From NCBI GenBank assembly GCA_038961845.1, contig CP152408.1, positions 868,001 to 932,000 on the forward strand: a stretch of 64,000 nt of DNA, given 5' to 3'. Under the pieces are notes generated by a model. That model made no database searches, was not told where the DNA came from, and saw only the letters and a list, made by a program, of their open reading frames with translations. The position numbers and the translations under genes were made by a program. Shown piece after piece: positions 1 to 9,237 of the stretch. Each line of letters begins with the position of its first letter. Positions within the stretch are counted from its first letter, which is position 1. The stretch is from Xylophilus sp. GW821-FHT01B05. Its GTDB lineage: Bacteria; Pseudomonadota; Gammaproteobacteria; Burkholderiales; Burkholderiaceae_C.

Positions 1-144
1 GTCGTCGGCAAGACCAACGCGCAGATCGCGGCCGAGCTGTTTATCAGCGTGCGCACGGTCGAGGTGCACCGCGCCAACCTGTTTCGCAAGCTGAACATCC
101 GCACAGCGGTAGAGCTGGTGCCTTTGGTGCCGCGCCAGGCGTAG
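1..144 (+). CDS. LuxR/NarL-type DNA-binding regulator, C-terminal fragment
   Basis: Open reading frame entering from the left edge and ending at the TAG at 142-144; 47 codons are visible. The peptide carries the second half of a LuxR-type helix-turn-helix: the stretch [20 protein letters not shown] is the typical scaffold and recognition helix pair, followed by [15 protein letters not shown]. The N-terminal sensing or receiver domain lies outside the window, so it cannot be told whether this is a two-component response regulator or an autoinducer-type regulator. It stands directly upstream of dctA on the same strand and could be its regulator, as C4-dicarboxylate uptake is often under two-component control; that link is inference. 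Confidence 0.8.
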   Translation, partial: VVGKTNAQIAAELFISVRTVEVHRANLFRKLNIRTAVELVPLVPRQA

Positions 145-258
145 CGACTCCGTATAAACCCCTGGGCGGGTTTGTGGCCGCTACGTATGGGCCTGGTAAG
201 AGGCGCGCAGGAGACTGCGGGCCGTGCGCAGCGGCACTGCGCTACGGAGCCTCTTCCC

Positions 259-1527
259 ATGAAAAAACCAATCTACAAAATCCTCTACGTGCAGGTGCTG
301 GTGGCGATTGCCATCGGCATCACGCTGGGCCACTTCTATCCTGACCTGGCGGTCAAGATGAAGCCCCTGGGCGATGGCTTCATTGCGCTGATCCGCATGG
401 TCATCGGGCCGGTGATCTTCTGCACCGTGGTGTCTGGCATTGCCGGCATGCGCGACATGAAGAAGGTCGGCCGCGTGGGCGGCAAGGCGCTGCTGTACTT
501 CGAGGCCATGTCCACCGTGGCCTTGCTGGTCGGCTTTGCGGCGGCGCACCTGCTGCGGCCGGGCGCGGGCTTTAACGTGGACCCCGCCACGCTGGACGTA
601 AAGGCGGTGGCCAGCTATGCCACGCAGGCGCAGTCGCAGAACACGGTGGACTTCTTGCTGCACATCATCCCAGGCACGGTGGTCGATGCCTTCGCCAAGG
701 GCGACATCCTGCAGATCCTGCTGGTGGCGCTGCTGTTTGGCAGCGGCCTGTCTTTTGTGGGTGAGAAGGCGCAAGGACTGTTCGACGTGATCGACCAGGT
801 GTCCAAGGTGTTCTTTCGCATCGTCCACATCATCACCAAGGTCGCGCCGCTGGGTGCCTTTGGTGCCATGGCCTTCACCATCGGGCGCTACGGGCTGGGC
901 TCGCTGCTGCCGCTGCTCAAATTGATCGGCACCTTCTACATCACGGCCATCTTCTTCGTGCTGGTGGTGCTGGGCGCGGTGGCGCGGGCCACGGGCTTCT
1001 CCATCCTGCGCTTTATTGCCTACATCAAGGAAGAGCTGCTGATCGTGCTGGGCACCAGTTCGTCAGAGGCCGCGCTGCCACAGCTGATCGAGAAGATGGA
1101 GGGCCTGGGCTGCTCCAAGTCGGTGGTGGGGCTGGTGGTGCCCACGGGCTATTCGTTCAACCTGGACGGCACCAACATCTACATGACCCTGGCCGTGATC
1201 TTCATCGCGCAGGCGCTCAACATCGACCTCACGCTGACGCAGCAGGTGACCATCCTGGCCGTGGCCATGCTCACCTCCAAGGGCGCCAGCGGCGTGACCG
1301 GCTCCGGCTTCATCACCTTGGCCGCCACGCTGGCCGTGGTGCCTACGCTGCCGGTCGCCGGGCTGGTGCTGATCCTGGGCATTGACCGCTTCATGAGCGA
1401 GTGCCGCGCGCTCACCAACATCATCGGCAACGGCGTGGCCTGCGTGGTCGTGTCGGCCTGGGAGCGCGAGCTGGACCGCAAGAAGCTCAATCGCGTGATC
1501 CGCGAGGCCGAGCCTGAACTGGCCTGA
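259..1527 (+). CDS. dctA: C4-dicarboxylate/proton symporter DctA
   Basis: 422-aa inner-membrane carrier of the DAACS (SLC1-like) family that imports succinate, fumarate and malate with protons. I start at the ATG at 259 ([20 protein letters not shown]), which matches the usual DctA N-terminus; an in-frame ATG at 172 would add 29 residues lacking family character. Visible family marks are the serine-rich re-entrant motif [12 protein letters not shown], the substrate-binding segment [15 protein letters not shown] and the second hairpin [13 protein letters not shown], with hydrophobic membrane spans along the whole length. Length fits the family (about 420-440 aa). A dispersed palindromic repeat lies just past the stop. 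Confidence 0.96.
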   Translation: MKKPIYKILYVQVLVAIAIGITLGHFYPDLAVKMKPLGDGFIALIRMVIGPVIFCTVVSGIAGMRDMKKVGRVGGKALLYFEAMSTVALLVGFAAAHLLRPGAGFNVDPATLDVKAVASYATQAQSQNTVDFLLHIIPGTVVDAFAKGDILQILLVALLFGSGLSFVGEKAQGLFDVIDQVSKVFFRIVHIITKVAPLGAFGAMAFTIGRYGLGSLLPLLKLIGTFYITAIFFVLVVLGAVARATGFSILRFIAYIKEELLIVLGTSSSEAALPQLIEKMEGLGCSKSVVGLVVPTGYSFNLDGTNIYMTLAVIFIAQALNIDLTLTQQVTILAVAMLTSKGASGVTGSGFITLAATLAVVPTLPVAGLVLILGIDRFMSECRALTNIIGNGVACVVVSAWERELDRKKLNRVIREAEPELA

Positions 1528-1545
1528 TCTGCGGATTTTTTCGAG

Positions 1546-1600
1546 GAAATTGGCCTCTAGCCCAGGCTGTACCTGGGCTATAAGCTATCAAAAAAATAGC
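1546..1600. repeat. dispersed palindromic mini-repeat (family A, copy 1)
   Basis: Short element with the core TAGCCCAGG ... CCTGGGCT followed by AGCTATCAAA. The same layout (purine-rich lead GAAAAGTGG, palindromic core with arms AGCCCAGG/CCTGGGCT, then AGCTAT plus an AT-rich tail) recurs seven more times in the window. Here it sits between dctA and the convergent DUF3761 gene, and its A-rich tail merges with the terminator of the latter. Confidence 0.75.
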
Positions 1601-1622
1601 GGACGACTTTTCAGTCGCCCGC
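1590..1622 (-). terminator. Rho-independent terminator of the DUF3761 gene
   Basis: On the minus strand a GC-rich stem (GCGGGCGACT ... AGTCGTCCGC, loop GAAA) is followed by TATTTTTTT. It lies about 25 bp after the stop of the DUF3761 gene. In the plus direction there is no T-run, so it would serve the minus-strand gene mainly. Confidence 0.7.
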
Positions 1623-1647
1623 TTGCATTGGCAGATGGTTGTTAGTG

Positions 1648-2175
1648 CTAGCCGCTGCAACCCTTGTTGCGTGCGCCGTGGAAGCCCTTGGCCTTGGCGT
1701 CGGCCTCGCTCAGGTACTCGCCGGCCTTGGTCTTGCCGTAGTAGCGGTCGCCCTCGCAGTGGTAGACCTTGGTCGAGGAATTGACCCAGACCTTGCCGGC
1801 GCCGCCGCCCGGGGCTGCGGTGATGGTGGCGGGATTGGGCGCTGCCGGCGTCTTGCTGGCCGCGCCGGTAGGTGGCGCCACACCGGTCTTGTTCACCGAG
1901 GACGACTGGGTTTCCACCGCCGCCGTGGTGCCCGCGGCACCGGCCGCTGCCGCTGCAGCCGGCTTGGCGCCGCTGGCGGCGGTGCCGCCGTACCAGGTCT
2001 GAATGCCCTTGTGGCCACGGCAGGCGCCGGCCTTTTTGTCGGGGGAAGCGTAGCTGCCGTCCTTGCACTGGACTGTGGTGCCGGCCGGCGCATCGGCCGT
2101 CAGGGCTTGCGCCTGGACGGCGAATGCACCCAGCAGGCTGGCCGCAGCCAGCAGTACCTTGAGGGAGGAATTCAT
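1648..2175 (-). CDS. secreted DUF3761-domain protein
   Basis: 175-aa exported protein of unknown function. The start at 2175 gives a clean Sec signal peptide (MNSSLKVLLAAASLLGAFA, cleavage near AVQAQA); longer in-frame starts lack one. A small cysteine-containing domain follows (CKDGSYASPDKKAGACRGH, then KGIQTWYG), matching the DUF3761 pattern C-x-DG ... C-x2-H-x-G ... W. A low-complexity Ala/Pro/Thr linker leads to a C-terminal module with two cysteines (VYHCEGDRYYGKTKAGEY ... NKGCSG). The cysteines suggest periplasmic disulfides. A Shine-Dalgarno-like GGAG precedes the start. It has its own terminator and no operon partner. Confidence 0.8.
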   Translation of the reverse strand: MNSSLKVLLAAASLLGAFAVQAQALTADAPAGTTVQCKDGSYASPDKKAGACRGHKGIQTWYGGTAASGAKPAAAAAAGAAGTTAAVETQSSSVNKTGVAPPTGAASKTPAAPNPATITAAPGGGAGKVWVNSSTKVYHCEGDRYYGKTKAGEYLSEADAKAKGFHGARNKGCSG

Positions 2176-2424
2176 GGAAACGCTCCTGAAACGGTGTGGT
2201 GAGGTCGGGATCGTAGTAAGCCCCGCGCGCCGGGGCAAGTCAGCCAAAGGCGCAAGTTATTGCCAGCCGGGATGGGCGGCGCGGCGGTCTGGCGCGTTCG
2301 GGCTCCAGGGAAAGCACTAGGATGCGGGACCTTGAAGGCATGGCTGGCAACCCCAGATGGCCTGCCATGCGTCCCGGGAGCCCCGCGCGCCCATCTTTTC
2401 GTTTTTCTTTTTTCTATCGATTCC

Positions 2425-4386
2425 ATGGCAACGACCAAGACCACGCTTTCCTTCCAGGCCGAAGTCGCGCAACTGCTGCACCTCGTCACCCACTCGCTCT
2501 ACTCCAACAAGGAGATCTTCCTGCGCGAGCTGGTGTCCAACGCATCGGACGCCTGTGACAAGCTGCGCTTTGAGGCGCTTGACACCCCCGCGCTGTACGA
2601 AGACCAGCCCACGCTGGAAGTCCGCGTGTCCTTCGACAAGGACGCCAAGACCCTGACCATCGCCGACAACGGCATTGGCATGAGCCGGCAAGAAGCCATC
2701 GACCACCTGGGCACCATCGCCAAGAGCGGCACCAAGGACTTCATGGGCAAGCTCTCGGGCGACCAGAAGGCCGATGCACAGCTGATCGGCCAGTTTGGCG
2801 TGGGCTTCTACTCGGGCTTTATCGTGGCCGACAAGATCACGGTGGAATCGCGCCGGGCCGGCGTGCCGGCGTCCGAGGGCGTGCGCTGGATCAGCGGCGG
2901 CGCCGGTGATTTCGAGGTGGAAGACATCGCCCGCACCCAGCGCGGCACCGCCGTCACCCTGCACCTGCGCGAAGACGCAGCCGACTACCTGAACAGCTGG
3001 AAGCTCAAGCAGATCATCGGCAAATACTCCGACCACATCAGCCTGCCCATCCTCATGGAAAAGGAAGAGTGGAAGGAAGGCGAGAACGAGCAGCCCGGCG
3101 ACATGGCCAAGACCGGCGAATGGGAGCCGGTGAACCAGGCCAGCGCGCTCTGGGCCCGCCCCAAGAAGGACATCACCGAAGAGCAGTACACCGAGTTCTA
3201 CAAGCAGATCAGCCACGACCAGGACGCGCCGCTGGCCTGGAGCCACAACCGCGTGGAAGGCAGCACCGAGTACACGCAACTGCTCTACATCCCCGGCGCC
3301 GCGCCGCATGACCTGTGGAACCGCGACAAGACCGCCGGCGTCAAGCTCTACGTCAAGCGCGTCTTCATCATGGACGACGCCGAGGCCCTGCTGCCCAACT
3401 ACCTGCGCTTCGTCAAGGGCGTGATCGATTCGGCCGACCTGCCGCTCAACGTCAGCCGTGAGCTGCTGCAAGAAAGCCGCGACGTGCGCGCCATCCGCGA
3501 CGGCAGCACCAAGCGCGTGCTGTCCATGCTGGAAGACCTGGCCAAGAAGGACGCCGCACCGGCCGAAGCCGCTGCCGAAGGTGTGACCGATGTGGTCGAC
3601 AAGGCCGACGCCGCCGCGCCCGCCGACAGCGGCAAGTACGCCAAGTTCTATGCCGAGTTCGGCTCGGTGTTGAAAGAAGGCCTGGGCGAAGACTTTGCCA
3701 ACCGCGAGCGCCTGGCCAAGCTGCTGCGCTTTGCGTCCAGCACGACTGACAGCGTGAGCGTCTCCTTTGCCGACTACAAGGCGCGCATGAAGGACGGCCA
3801 GGACGCCATCTACTACATCACCGCCGACACCCTGGCCGCCGCCAAGAACAGCCCGCATCTTGAAGTCTTCAAGAAGAAGGGCATCGAGGTGCTGCTCATG
3901 ACCGACCGCGTCGACGAGTGGGCGCTCAACTACCTGAACGACTTCGACGGCACACCGCTGCAGTCCGTCGCCAAGGGCGCGGTAGACCTCGGCAAGCTGC
4001 AGGACGAGTCCGAGAAGAAAGCCGCCGAAGAAGCCGCCGAAAGCTTCAAGCCGTTGCTGGCCAAGCTCAAGGAAGCCCTGAAGGACAAGGCCGACGACGT
4101 GCGCGCCACCACCCGCCTGGTCGACTCCCCGGCCTGCCTGGTGGTGCAAGAGCACGGCATGAGCACCCAGCTCGCCCGCATGCTCAAACAAGCCGGCCAG
4201 AAGGCGCCCGAGAGCAAGCCCGTGCTGGAAGTCAACCCCGAGCACCCGCTGGTGAAAAAGCTCGAAGGCAGCGTGCACTTCCACGACCTCGCCAACATCC
4301 TGTTCGACCAGGCCCTGCTGGCCGAAGGCGGCCTGCCGGACGACCCGGCGGCGTATGTGAAGCGGGTGAATGCGCTATTGGTGTGA
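2425..4386 (+). CDS. htpG: molecular chaperone HtpG (bacterial Hsp90)
   Basis: 653-aa ATP-dependent cytosolic chaperone. The ATG at 2425 gives [20 protein letters not shown], the normal N-terminus; longer in-frame starts add 55 residues of non-family sequence. The GHKL ATPase domain shows [10 protein letters not shown] (metal/ATP-binding Asn), DNGIGM and [11 protein letters not shown]. The middle domain carries the NVSRELLQE region, and the C-terminal dimerisation domain ends near residue 653. An Ala/Asp-rich segment (about residues 380-410) replaces the charged linker. No strong ribosome-binding site is visible before the start; the upstream stretch is T-rich. A strong terminator follows at 4457. 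Confidence 0.97.
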   Translation: MATTKTTLSFQAEVAQLLHLVTHSLYSNKEIFLRELVSNASDACDKLRFEALDTPALYEDQPTLEVRVSFDKDAKTLTIADNGIGMSRQEAIDHLGTIAKSGTKDFMGKLSGDQKADAQLIGQFGVGFYSGFIVADKITVESRRAGVPASEGVRWISGGAGDFEVEDIARTQRGTAVTLHLREDAADYLNSWKLKQIIGKYSDHISLPILMEKEEWKEGENEQPGDMAKTGEWEPVNQASALWARPKKDITEEQYTEFYKQISHDQDAPLAWSHNRVEGSTEYTQLLYIPGAAPHDLWNRDKTAGVKLYVKRVFIMDDAEALLPNYLRFVKGVIDSADLPLNVSRELLQESRDVRAIRDGSTKRVLSMLEDLAKKDAAPAEAAAEGVTDVVDKADAAAPADSGKYAKFYAEFGSVLKEGLGEDFANRERLAKLLRFASSTTDSVSVSFADYKARMKDGQDAIYYITADTLAAAKNSPHLEVFKKKGIEVLLMTDRVDEWALNYLNDFDGTPLQSVAKGAVDLGKLQDESEKKAAEEAAESFKPLLAKLKEALKDKADDVRATTRLVDSPACLVVQEHGMSTQLARMLKQAGQKAPESKPVLEVNPEHPLVKKLEGSVHFHDLANILFDQALLAEGGLPDDPAAYVKRVNALLV

Positions 4387-4394
4387 TTGGGGTC

Positions 4395-4450
4395 GAAAAG
4401 TGGCTTTAGCCCAAGTACTTCCTGGGCTTTTAGCTACTGAATAAGTAGCA
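4395..4450. repeat. dispersed palindromic mini-repeat (family A, copy 2)
   Basis: GAAAAGTGGCTTTAGCCCAA followed by CTGGGCTTTTAGCTACT and an AT-rich tail; same layout as copy 1, with a degenerate left core arm. It occupies the gap between the htpG stop and its terminator. Confidence 0.75.
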
Positions 4451-4456
4451 AGCAAG

Positions 4457-4489
4457 AGCCCCGGCAGCGCATGCGCTGCCGGGGCTTTT
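4457..4489 (+). terminator. Rho-independent terminator after htpG
   Basis: Near-perfect stem AGCCCCGGCAGCGC / GCGCTGCCGGGGCT around ATGC followed by TTTT. It separates htpG from the ATPase gene that starts at 4529. Confidence 0.9.
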
Positions 4490-4528
4490 CCATAGGGCCT
4501 GAGCTGTCTCCAAGTAGCATTCATCGCC

Positions 4529-6175
4529 ATGCACACCTCGACCGAACAACTCCAGCAATGGCTGCTTGAGCCCGAAGGCTTGCGACTTGAGTTCAAAGAG
4601 GCCAAGCAGCGCTACGACTTCGAGAAGCTGCTGAAGTACTGCGTGGCCCTGGCCAATGAGGGCGGCGGCAAGGTCGTGCTGGGTGTGACCGACAAGCGCC
4701 CGCGCCGCATCGTGGGATCGCAGGCATTCGAAGACCCAGGCCGCACGGAGGCTGGCCTGCACCAGCGGCTGGGCCATCGCATTCCGGTGGAGGAGTTGCG
4801 CTTGCCGCAGGGGCGTGTACTGGTGGTGCACGTGCCAGCGCGCTTGCCGGGCACCGCCTGGGAGATCGATGGCTGTTACTTCAAGCGAGCGGGGGATGAC
4901 CTGGCGCCGCTGGGCCATCAGGAGTTGCAGGCGATGTTTGCGGAAGCGGGGCCTGACTTTTCGGCGCAGCCCTGTGCCGGCGCTTCCATCGCAGACCTGG
5001 CGCCGGCAGCCATCGCGCTGTTTCGCGAGCGCTGGGCACAGAAGTCGGCGGACCCGCGCAAGGCAAAGTGGACGGATGCCGAAACCCTGGGTAACGCGGA
5101 ATTGCTGGTCGATGGGCAACTCACCTATGCGGCGCTGATCCTGTTTGCTACCCGCGCCGCGCTGGGGCGCTGGCTGGCGCAGGCCGAACTCATCTTTGAA
5201 TACCGGTCTTCCGAGGCTTCCGGCCCTGCGGCTGATCGGGCGGAATACCGCGAAGGCTTTCTGCTCTGGCAGGACGCCTTGTGGGCGCAAATCAACCTGC
5301 GCAATGACAAGCAGAGTTTTCAGGATGACTTCTTTCGCATCGACATCGCCACTTTCGACGAGGTGCCTGTACGCGAGGCGGTGCTCAACGCGATTGCGCA
5401 TCGGGACTACCGGCTGGGTGGCTCGGTGTTCGTGCGGCAATACGCCAAGCGGCTGGAGGTGGTCAGCCCCGGTGGCCTGCCGCCGGGCATCACGCCCGAG
5501 AACATCGTGGACCAACAGAACCCGCGCAACCGCCGCCTTGCCGAAGCGTTGGCCAAATGCGGGCTGATCGAGCGTTCTGGCCAGGGCCTGAACCTGATGG
5601 TGGAGACCGCCATTCGCCAGGGCAAGCCCTTGCCCAGCTTTGCTGGCACTGCCGCCCATGAGGTCCGCCTGACGCTGGAGGGCGGCGTGCGCAACCCAGG
5701 CTTTGTGCGCTTCATGGAGCGCCTGGGTGATGAGGCCTTGCGCTCTTTCACCACGCGCGACTACCTGGCGCTGGAATGCCTGCAGCACGAGCGCGAGCTG
5801 CCGCCGCCGCTGAAAGACCGCCTTCCGGGACTGATGGCGGTGGGAGCCGTGGAGTCATTGGGTCGTGGCAAGGGCGTGCGCTACATGCTGTCGGAAGCGC
5901 TCTACGCGGCGCTTGGAGCCAAGGGCACACACACCCGCCAGCGGGGGCTTGATCGGGAAACCAACAAGGCTTTGCTGGTAACGCATTTGTCCAGGCAAAA
6001 AGAGCGGGGCGCTCCGTTGGCGGAGTTGCGGCAGGTGCTGCCGGCCTTGCCGGAAAGCGCGGTGCAGGATTTGCTGAGCGAGTTGCGTGCAGAGGGCAAA
6101 CTCGTGTTGCAAGGAACTCGCCGCTGGGCAAGATGGCATGTCAGCGGGCACCGGGCTGCTAAAGCCCTGGACTGA
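4529..6175 (+). CDS. AlbA/Schlafen-domain putative DNA-binding ATPase
   Basis: 548-aa protein of the AlbA_2 (Schlafen AAA_4) type. The N-terminal domain has LRLEFKEAK and the glycine-rich NEGGGKVVLGVTD (residues about 18-55), the hallmark of this fold. The middle region has a GHKL-like HATPase_c_4 segment (VREAVLNAIAHRDY ... LEVVSPGGLPPGI, about residues 283-330). The C-terminal part looks like winged helices. Such proteins are usually annotated as transcriptional regulators; some relatives act in phage defence or RNA cleavage. The gene stands alone after a terminator, with no partner. Molecular role unknown; the domain assignment is the firm part. Confidence 0.8.
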   Translation: MHTSTEQLQQWLLEPEGLRLEFKEAKQRYDFEKLLKYCVALANEGGGKVVLGVTDKRPRRIVGSQAFEDPGRTEAGLHQRLGHRIPVEELRLPQGRVLVVHVPARLPGTAWEIDGCYFKRAGDDLAPLGHQELQAMFAEAGPDFSAQPCAGASIADLAPAAIALFRERWAQKSADPRKAKWTDAETLGNAELLVDGQLTYAALILFATRAALGRWLAQAELIFEYRSSEASGPAADRAEYREGFLLWQDALWAQINLRNDKQSFQDDFFRIDIATFDEVPVREAVLNAIAHRDYRLGGSVFVRQYAKRLEVVSPGGLPPGITPENIVDQQNPRNRRLAEALAKCGLIERSGQGLNLMVETAIRQGKPLPSFAGTAAHEVRLTLEGGVRNPGFVRFMERLGDEALRSFTTRDYLALECLQHERELPPPLKDRLPGLMAVGAVESLGRGKGVRYMLSEALYAALGAKGTHTRQRGLDRETNKALLVTHLSRQKERGAPLAELRQVLPALPESAVQDLLSELRAEGKLVLQGTRRWARWHVSGHRAAKALD

Positions 6176-6273
6176 AAACGCAGCTTTAGACAGCGCTTTG
6201 GAAATTTAAAAAATCAATAAAAACAATGGCTTATAAAGGTTCTAACTTCGCCTTTCCGTCGCTGGGCTGGCTT

Positions 6274-6331
6274 TAGAACGTGTTTGCAATCTGTATGGGG
6301 ACCCCATAGAGATCGTAAACACGTTCTTAGA
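6274..6331. repeat. long inverted repeat, MITE-like or terminator
   Basis: Two arms of about 25 bp (AGAACGTGTTT.C.ATCT on the left, its complement ending AAACACGTTCT on the right) meet around TATGGGGACCCCATA. Three to four mismatches interrupt the arms. It lies in the 233-bp gap between the ATPase gene and the LysE gene. No open reading frame fits inside. It could be a non-autonomous mobile element or a strong hairpin. Confidence 0.7.
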
Positions 6332-6408
6332 CCGCTTCGATACGCCATAGCCGCGAACAAAAGGCGGCCAGTTTCTTTTTCAACCTGACGGTTCTCAACG
6401 GTATCCCC

Positions 6409-7035
6409 ATGTCCCACACACTGCTCCTCTTCGCTCTGGTCGCCTTCATCGGCATTGCCACGCCCGGCCCTACGGTGCTGCTGGCGCTCTCCAATGGCTC
6501 GCGCCTGGGCGTGCGGGCTTCGCTGCCGGGAGTGGCGGGGGCCGTGCTGTCGGACTTTGTGCTGATTGCCGCAGTCGCCATGGGCCTGGGGGCCTTGCTG
6601 GCGGCGTCGGAGTTCTGGTTCTCCGTGGTCAAGTGGGTGGGCGTGGCCTACCTGGCCTATCTGGGCCTGCGCATGCTGCGCTCCAAGGGCACGCTGGCGT
6701 TGCCAGATGCGGCGGCACCGGCTGGCCGCGCCTCTGCGCGCGCGGTGTTCCAGCGCAGCTTTTTGGTGGCCGTGACCAATCCCAAGGGCTATTTGTTCTT
6801 CTCGGCCTTTTTGCCGCAGTTCATCGTGCCGGGGCAGCCGCAGTTGGCGCAGTACGTGGCGTTGGCCCTGGTCTTTGCCAGCATCGATGCCATGGTCATG
6901 CTGGGCTACGCCGCTGCCGGCGCGCAGGCCATCCGCCTGCTGCGCGCGCATGGCGTGTTGTGGCTGGACCGGGTATGCGGCGGCGCCTTGCTGGCGCTGG
7001 CCGGCTCATTGGCTTTCTATCGTCGTCAAGCCTGA
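6409..7035 (+). CDS. LysE/RhtB-family amino-acid exporter (first copy)
   Basis: 208-aa inner-membrane exporter of the LysE superfamily. It carries the family motif near the N-terminus (GIATPGPTVLLALSNGSRLG), about six hydrophobic spans and the conserved NPKGYLFFSAFLPQF segment in the second half. Substrate is unknown; family members export amino acids such as homoserine, threonine or lysine. It is followed 14 bp later by a GNAT acetyltransferase, then by a second LysE-family gene (7568) and a LysR regulator, all on the same strand, suggesting one transcription unit for efflux or detoxification. Confidence 0.92.
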   Translation: MSHTLLLFALVAFIGIATPGPTVLLALSNGSRLGVRASLPGVAGAVLSDFVLIAAVAMGLGALLAASEFWFSVVKWVGVAYLAYLGLRMLRSKGTLALPDAAAPAGRASARAVFQRSFLVAVTNPKGYLFFSAFLPQFIVPGQPQLAQYVALALVFASIDAMVMLGYAAAGAQAIRLLRAHGVLWLDRVCGGALLALAGSLAFYRRQA

Positions 7036-7049
7036 TACCTTTCCCCACC

Positions 7050-7544
7050 ATGACCGTCATCCGCCATTTCCAAGAACAAGACTGGGCCAGCGTCTGGCCC
7101 CTGCTGCAATCGACCTTTGCCAGCGGTGACACCTACGCCTACGCACCCGACGCCACCGAGGCCGCCATCCGCACCGCCTGGATCGAACTGCCCCTGGCCA
7201 CCTACGTGGCCTGCGCAGACGACGGCACGCTGCTGGGCACCTACACCCTCAAGCCCAACCAGCCCGGCCTGGGCGGGCATGTCAGCAACTGCGGCTACGT
7301 GGTGGCGCCTGCGGCGCGGGGGCAGGGGTTGGCCTCGGCCATGTGCGAGCACTCGCAGGCCGAGGCGCGGCGCCTGGGCTTTCGGGCCATGCAGTTCAAC
7401 CTGGTGGTGTCCACCAACGAGGGCGCGGTGCGGCTCTGGCAGAAGCTGGGTTTTCGCATCGTCGGCACGCTGCCGGGGGCGTTCCAGCACCAGCGGCATG
7501 GCGATGTTGATGCTTACGTCATGTTCAAGTCGCTGGTAGCCTGA
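7050..7544 (+). CDS. GNAT-family N-acetyltransferase
   Basis: 164-aa cytosolic acyl-CoA-dependent N-acetyltransferase. The start at 7050 (MTVIRHFQEQDWASVWPLL) has the typical beta1-alpha1 opening; acetyl-CoA binding is shown by VVAPAARGQGLASAMCEHSQ (motif A, R/Q-x2-G-x-G/A) and FNLVVSTNEGAVRLWQKLGF (motif B). It sits between two LysE exporter genes with short gaps, so it may modify the same small molecules the exporters handle; that is inference. Acceptor substrate unknown. Confidence 0.9.
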   Translation: MTVIRHFQEQDWASVWPLLQSTFASGDTYAYAPDATEAAIRTAWIELPLATYVACADDGTLLGTYTLKPNQPGLGGHVSNCGYVVAPAARGQGLASAMCEHSQAEARRLGFRAMQFNLVVSTNEGAVRLWQKLGFRIVGTLPGAFQHQRHGDVDAYVMFKSLVA

Positions 7545-7567
7545 ACCCATCACCCAAGGAGCACCCC

Positions 7568-8194
7568 ATGTCCGTTGAACTCTGGCTTGCCTTTGTCGCC
7601 GCATCCGCGGTGCTGCTGATCATTCCCGGCCCGACCATCCTGACCGTCATCAGCTATTCGATGGCGCATGGCCGGCGCGCCAATGTGCCGCTGGTGGCGG
7701 CGGTGGCCTTGGGTGATTCGACCGCACTGGTGGTGTCGCTGCTGGGCCTGGGCGCGTTGCTGGCCACTTCGGCCTTCTGGTTCACGGCGGTGAAGTGGGC
7801 GGGCGGCCTGTACCTGCTGTACCTGGGCGCGAAGATGCTGCGCGCGGGCGTGTCCGCGGCCGAGCTGGCTGCACCGGCGGTGCCGGGCTCGCGCTGGCGG
7901 CTGTTTGCCAACACCTATCTGGTGACCGCGCTCAACCCCAAGGGCATCGTGTTCTTCGTGGCCTTTTTGCCGCAGTTCATCCAGCCTGGTGCAGCCGTCA
8001 CGCCGCAGCTCTGGGTGCTGGCCGCCACCTTCGTCACCATGGCCACGCTCAACGCCACGCTGTATGCGGTGTTTGCCGGCTCGGCGCGCCGGCTGCTGGC
8101 CTCGCCGCGTGCGCAGCGCGGCTTCAACCTGGGCGGCGGCTCGCTGCTGTCGGTGGCGGGTATCTGGGCGCTGCTGGCTCGGCGCGCGGTGTAG
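7568..8194 (+). CDS. LysE/RhtB-family amino-acid exporter (second copy)
   Basis: 208-aa membrane exporter, same length and layout as the first copy: LIIPGPTILTVISYSMAHG at the N-terminus and NPKGIVFFVAFLPQF in the second half. The two are divergent in sequence, so this is an old duplication or two independent family members rather than a recent tandem copy. AAGGAGCACC just upstream of the ATG is a good ribosome-binding site. The LysR gene begins 11 bp after its stop. Confidence 0.92.
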   Translation: MSVELWLAFVAASAVLLIIPGPTILTVISYSMAHGRRANVPLVAAVALGDSTALVVSLLGLGALLATSAFWFTAVKWAGGLYLLYLGAKMLRAGVSAAELAAPAVPGSRWRLFANTYLVTALNPKGIVFFVAFLPQFIQPGAAVTPQLWVLAATFVTMATLNATLYAVFAGSARRLLASPRAQRGFNLGGGSLLSVAGIWALLARRAV

Positions 8195-8205
8195 ATCAGC
8201 CTTCC

Positions 8206-9081
8206 ATGGAAACGCGCCACATGCGCTACCTGGTCGCGGTGGCCGACAGCGGCAGCCTGACGCAGGCGGCCGAGCGCCTGGGCGTGGCGCAGCCGGCGCT
8301 CACGCAAAGCCTGAACCGGCTGGAGGCCGAGCTGGGCGTGCGCCTGTTCGAGCGCTCACGGCGCGGGGCGGCGCTGACCGACGCGGGCCGCGCCGTGATC
8401 GACGACGTGCGGGCCAGCCTGGCGTTGGCCGAGTCCGCCACCCTGCGCGCGCAGGCGATCGCGGGCGGCAAGGCCGGGCGCTTGCACATCGGCTTTGTCA
8501 CGCATGCGGTCTATGACGTGCTGCCCGAGGCGCTGCGGCTGCTGCGCAGCGAGTTCCCCGGCGTCGAGGTGGTGCTGAGCGAGATGAGCAACGCCGACCA
8601 GCTAGAAGCCCTGGCCAAGGGCACGCTCGACCTGGCGATGCTGCACACGCCGGTGCCGCTGGCCGGCCGTGCGCGCGAAAAGCTGGTGCGGCGCGAGCGG
8701 CTGATGGCGGTGCTGCCGGCGGGTTATCCGCTGGGGCCCGATGGCCGCGCCGGGCTGGCCGACCTGGCGGCGCTGGGCCTGATCTGGTTTCCCGAGCGCC
8801 AGTTGCCGGCGCTGCGCGCAGGCATCGTCGGCGCCATCCGCCGTGCCGGCCACACGCCGCGCATCGTGCAAGAGGCGAATCGCTCGCTCACCGTGCTGTC
8901 CTGCGTGGCCGCAGGGCTGGGCGCCTCGCTGCTGCCGCAGTCGGCGGCGGTGCTGCAGCGCCAGGGCGTGCAGTTTGCCGAGCTGCGCGACGGCGAAGGC
9001 CTGCCGCATTTCGAGCTGAGCGTGCTGTGGCTGGCCGGCTCGCGCCCCACGCTGGCAGGGCAGCTTGCGGCGCGGTTGTAG
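8206..9081 (+). CDS. LysR-family transcriptional regulator
   Basis: 291-aa regulator. The N-terminal winged helix is METRHMRYLVAVADSGSLTQ... with the HTH core AAERLGVAQPALTQSLNRLE; a periplasmic-binding-protein-like effector domain covers residues about 90-290. The start at 8206 gives a normal LysR N-terminus. Position as last gene of the LysE-GNAT-LysE group on the same strand, 11 bp after the second exporter, suggests it controls that group. Inducer unknown. Confidence 0.93.
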   Translation: METRHMRYLVAVADSGSLTQAAERLGVAQPALTQSLNRLEAELGVRLFERSRRGAALTDAGRAVIDDVRASLALAESATLRAQAIAGGKAGRLHIGFVTHAVYDVLPEALRLLRSEFPGVEVVLSEMSNADQLEALAKGTLDLAMLHTPVPLAGRAREKLVRRERLMAVLPAGYPLGPDGRAGLADLAALGLIWFPERQLPALRAGIVGAIRRAGHTPRIVQEANRSLTVLSCVAAGLGASLLPQSAAVLQRQGVQFAELRDGEGLPHFELSVLWLAGSRPTLAGQLAARL

Positions 9082-9123
9082 GCCGCCTGTGCCGATCGGG
9101 GGCGAACCTCGCGCCACCCGGAC

Positions 9124-9237
9124 AGAAGGCCGCGGAGCAGGCCATGCCAGGACATCCGCGGAACCGGCTTTGCCGGGCCGCTGGATGTGCCCCCTGCAAG
9201 GGGGTTGGCGAAGACACGAAGTGCGTAGCCTGGGGGT
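9124..9237. repeat. dispersed intergenic repeat (family C, copy 1)
   Basis: About 114-bp element. It reads GAAGGCCGCGGAGCAGGCC, then a palindrome around CCGCGGAACCGGCTTTGCCG, then CCCCCTGCAAGGGGG, and ends GCGTAGCCTGGGGGT. The same blocks in the same order occur at 18448-18559 and, reversed, at 37158-37278. Its right end touches the stop codon of the Bug gene. Confidence 0.75.

Noticed and set aside
2317..4284. 655-codon frame antisense to htpG
   Set aside because: No family similarity; the sense strand is a complete HtpG.
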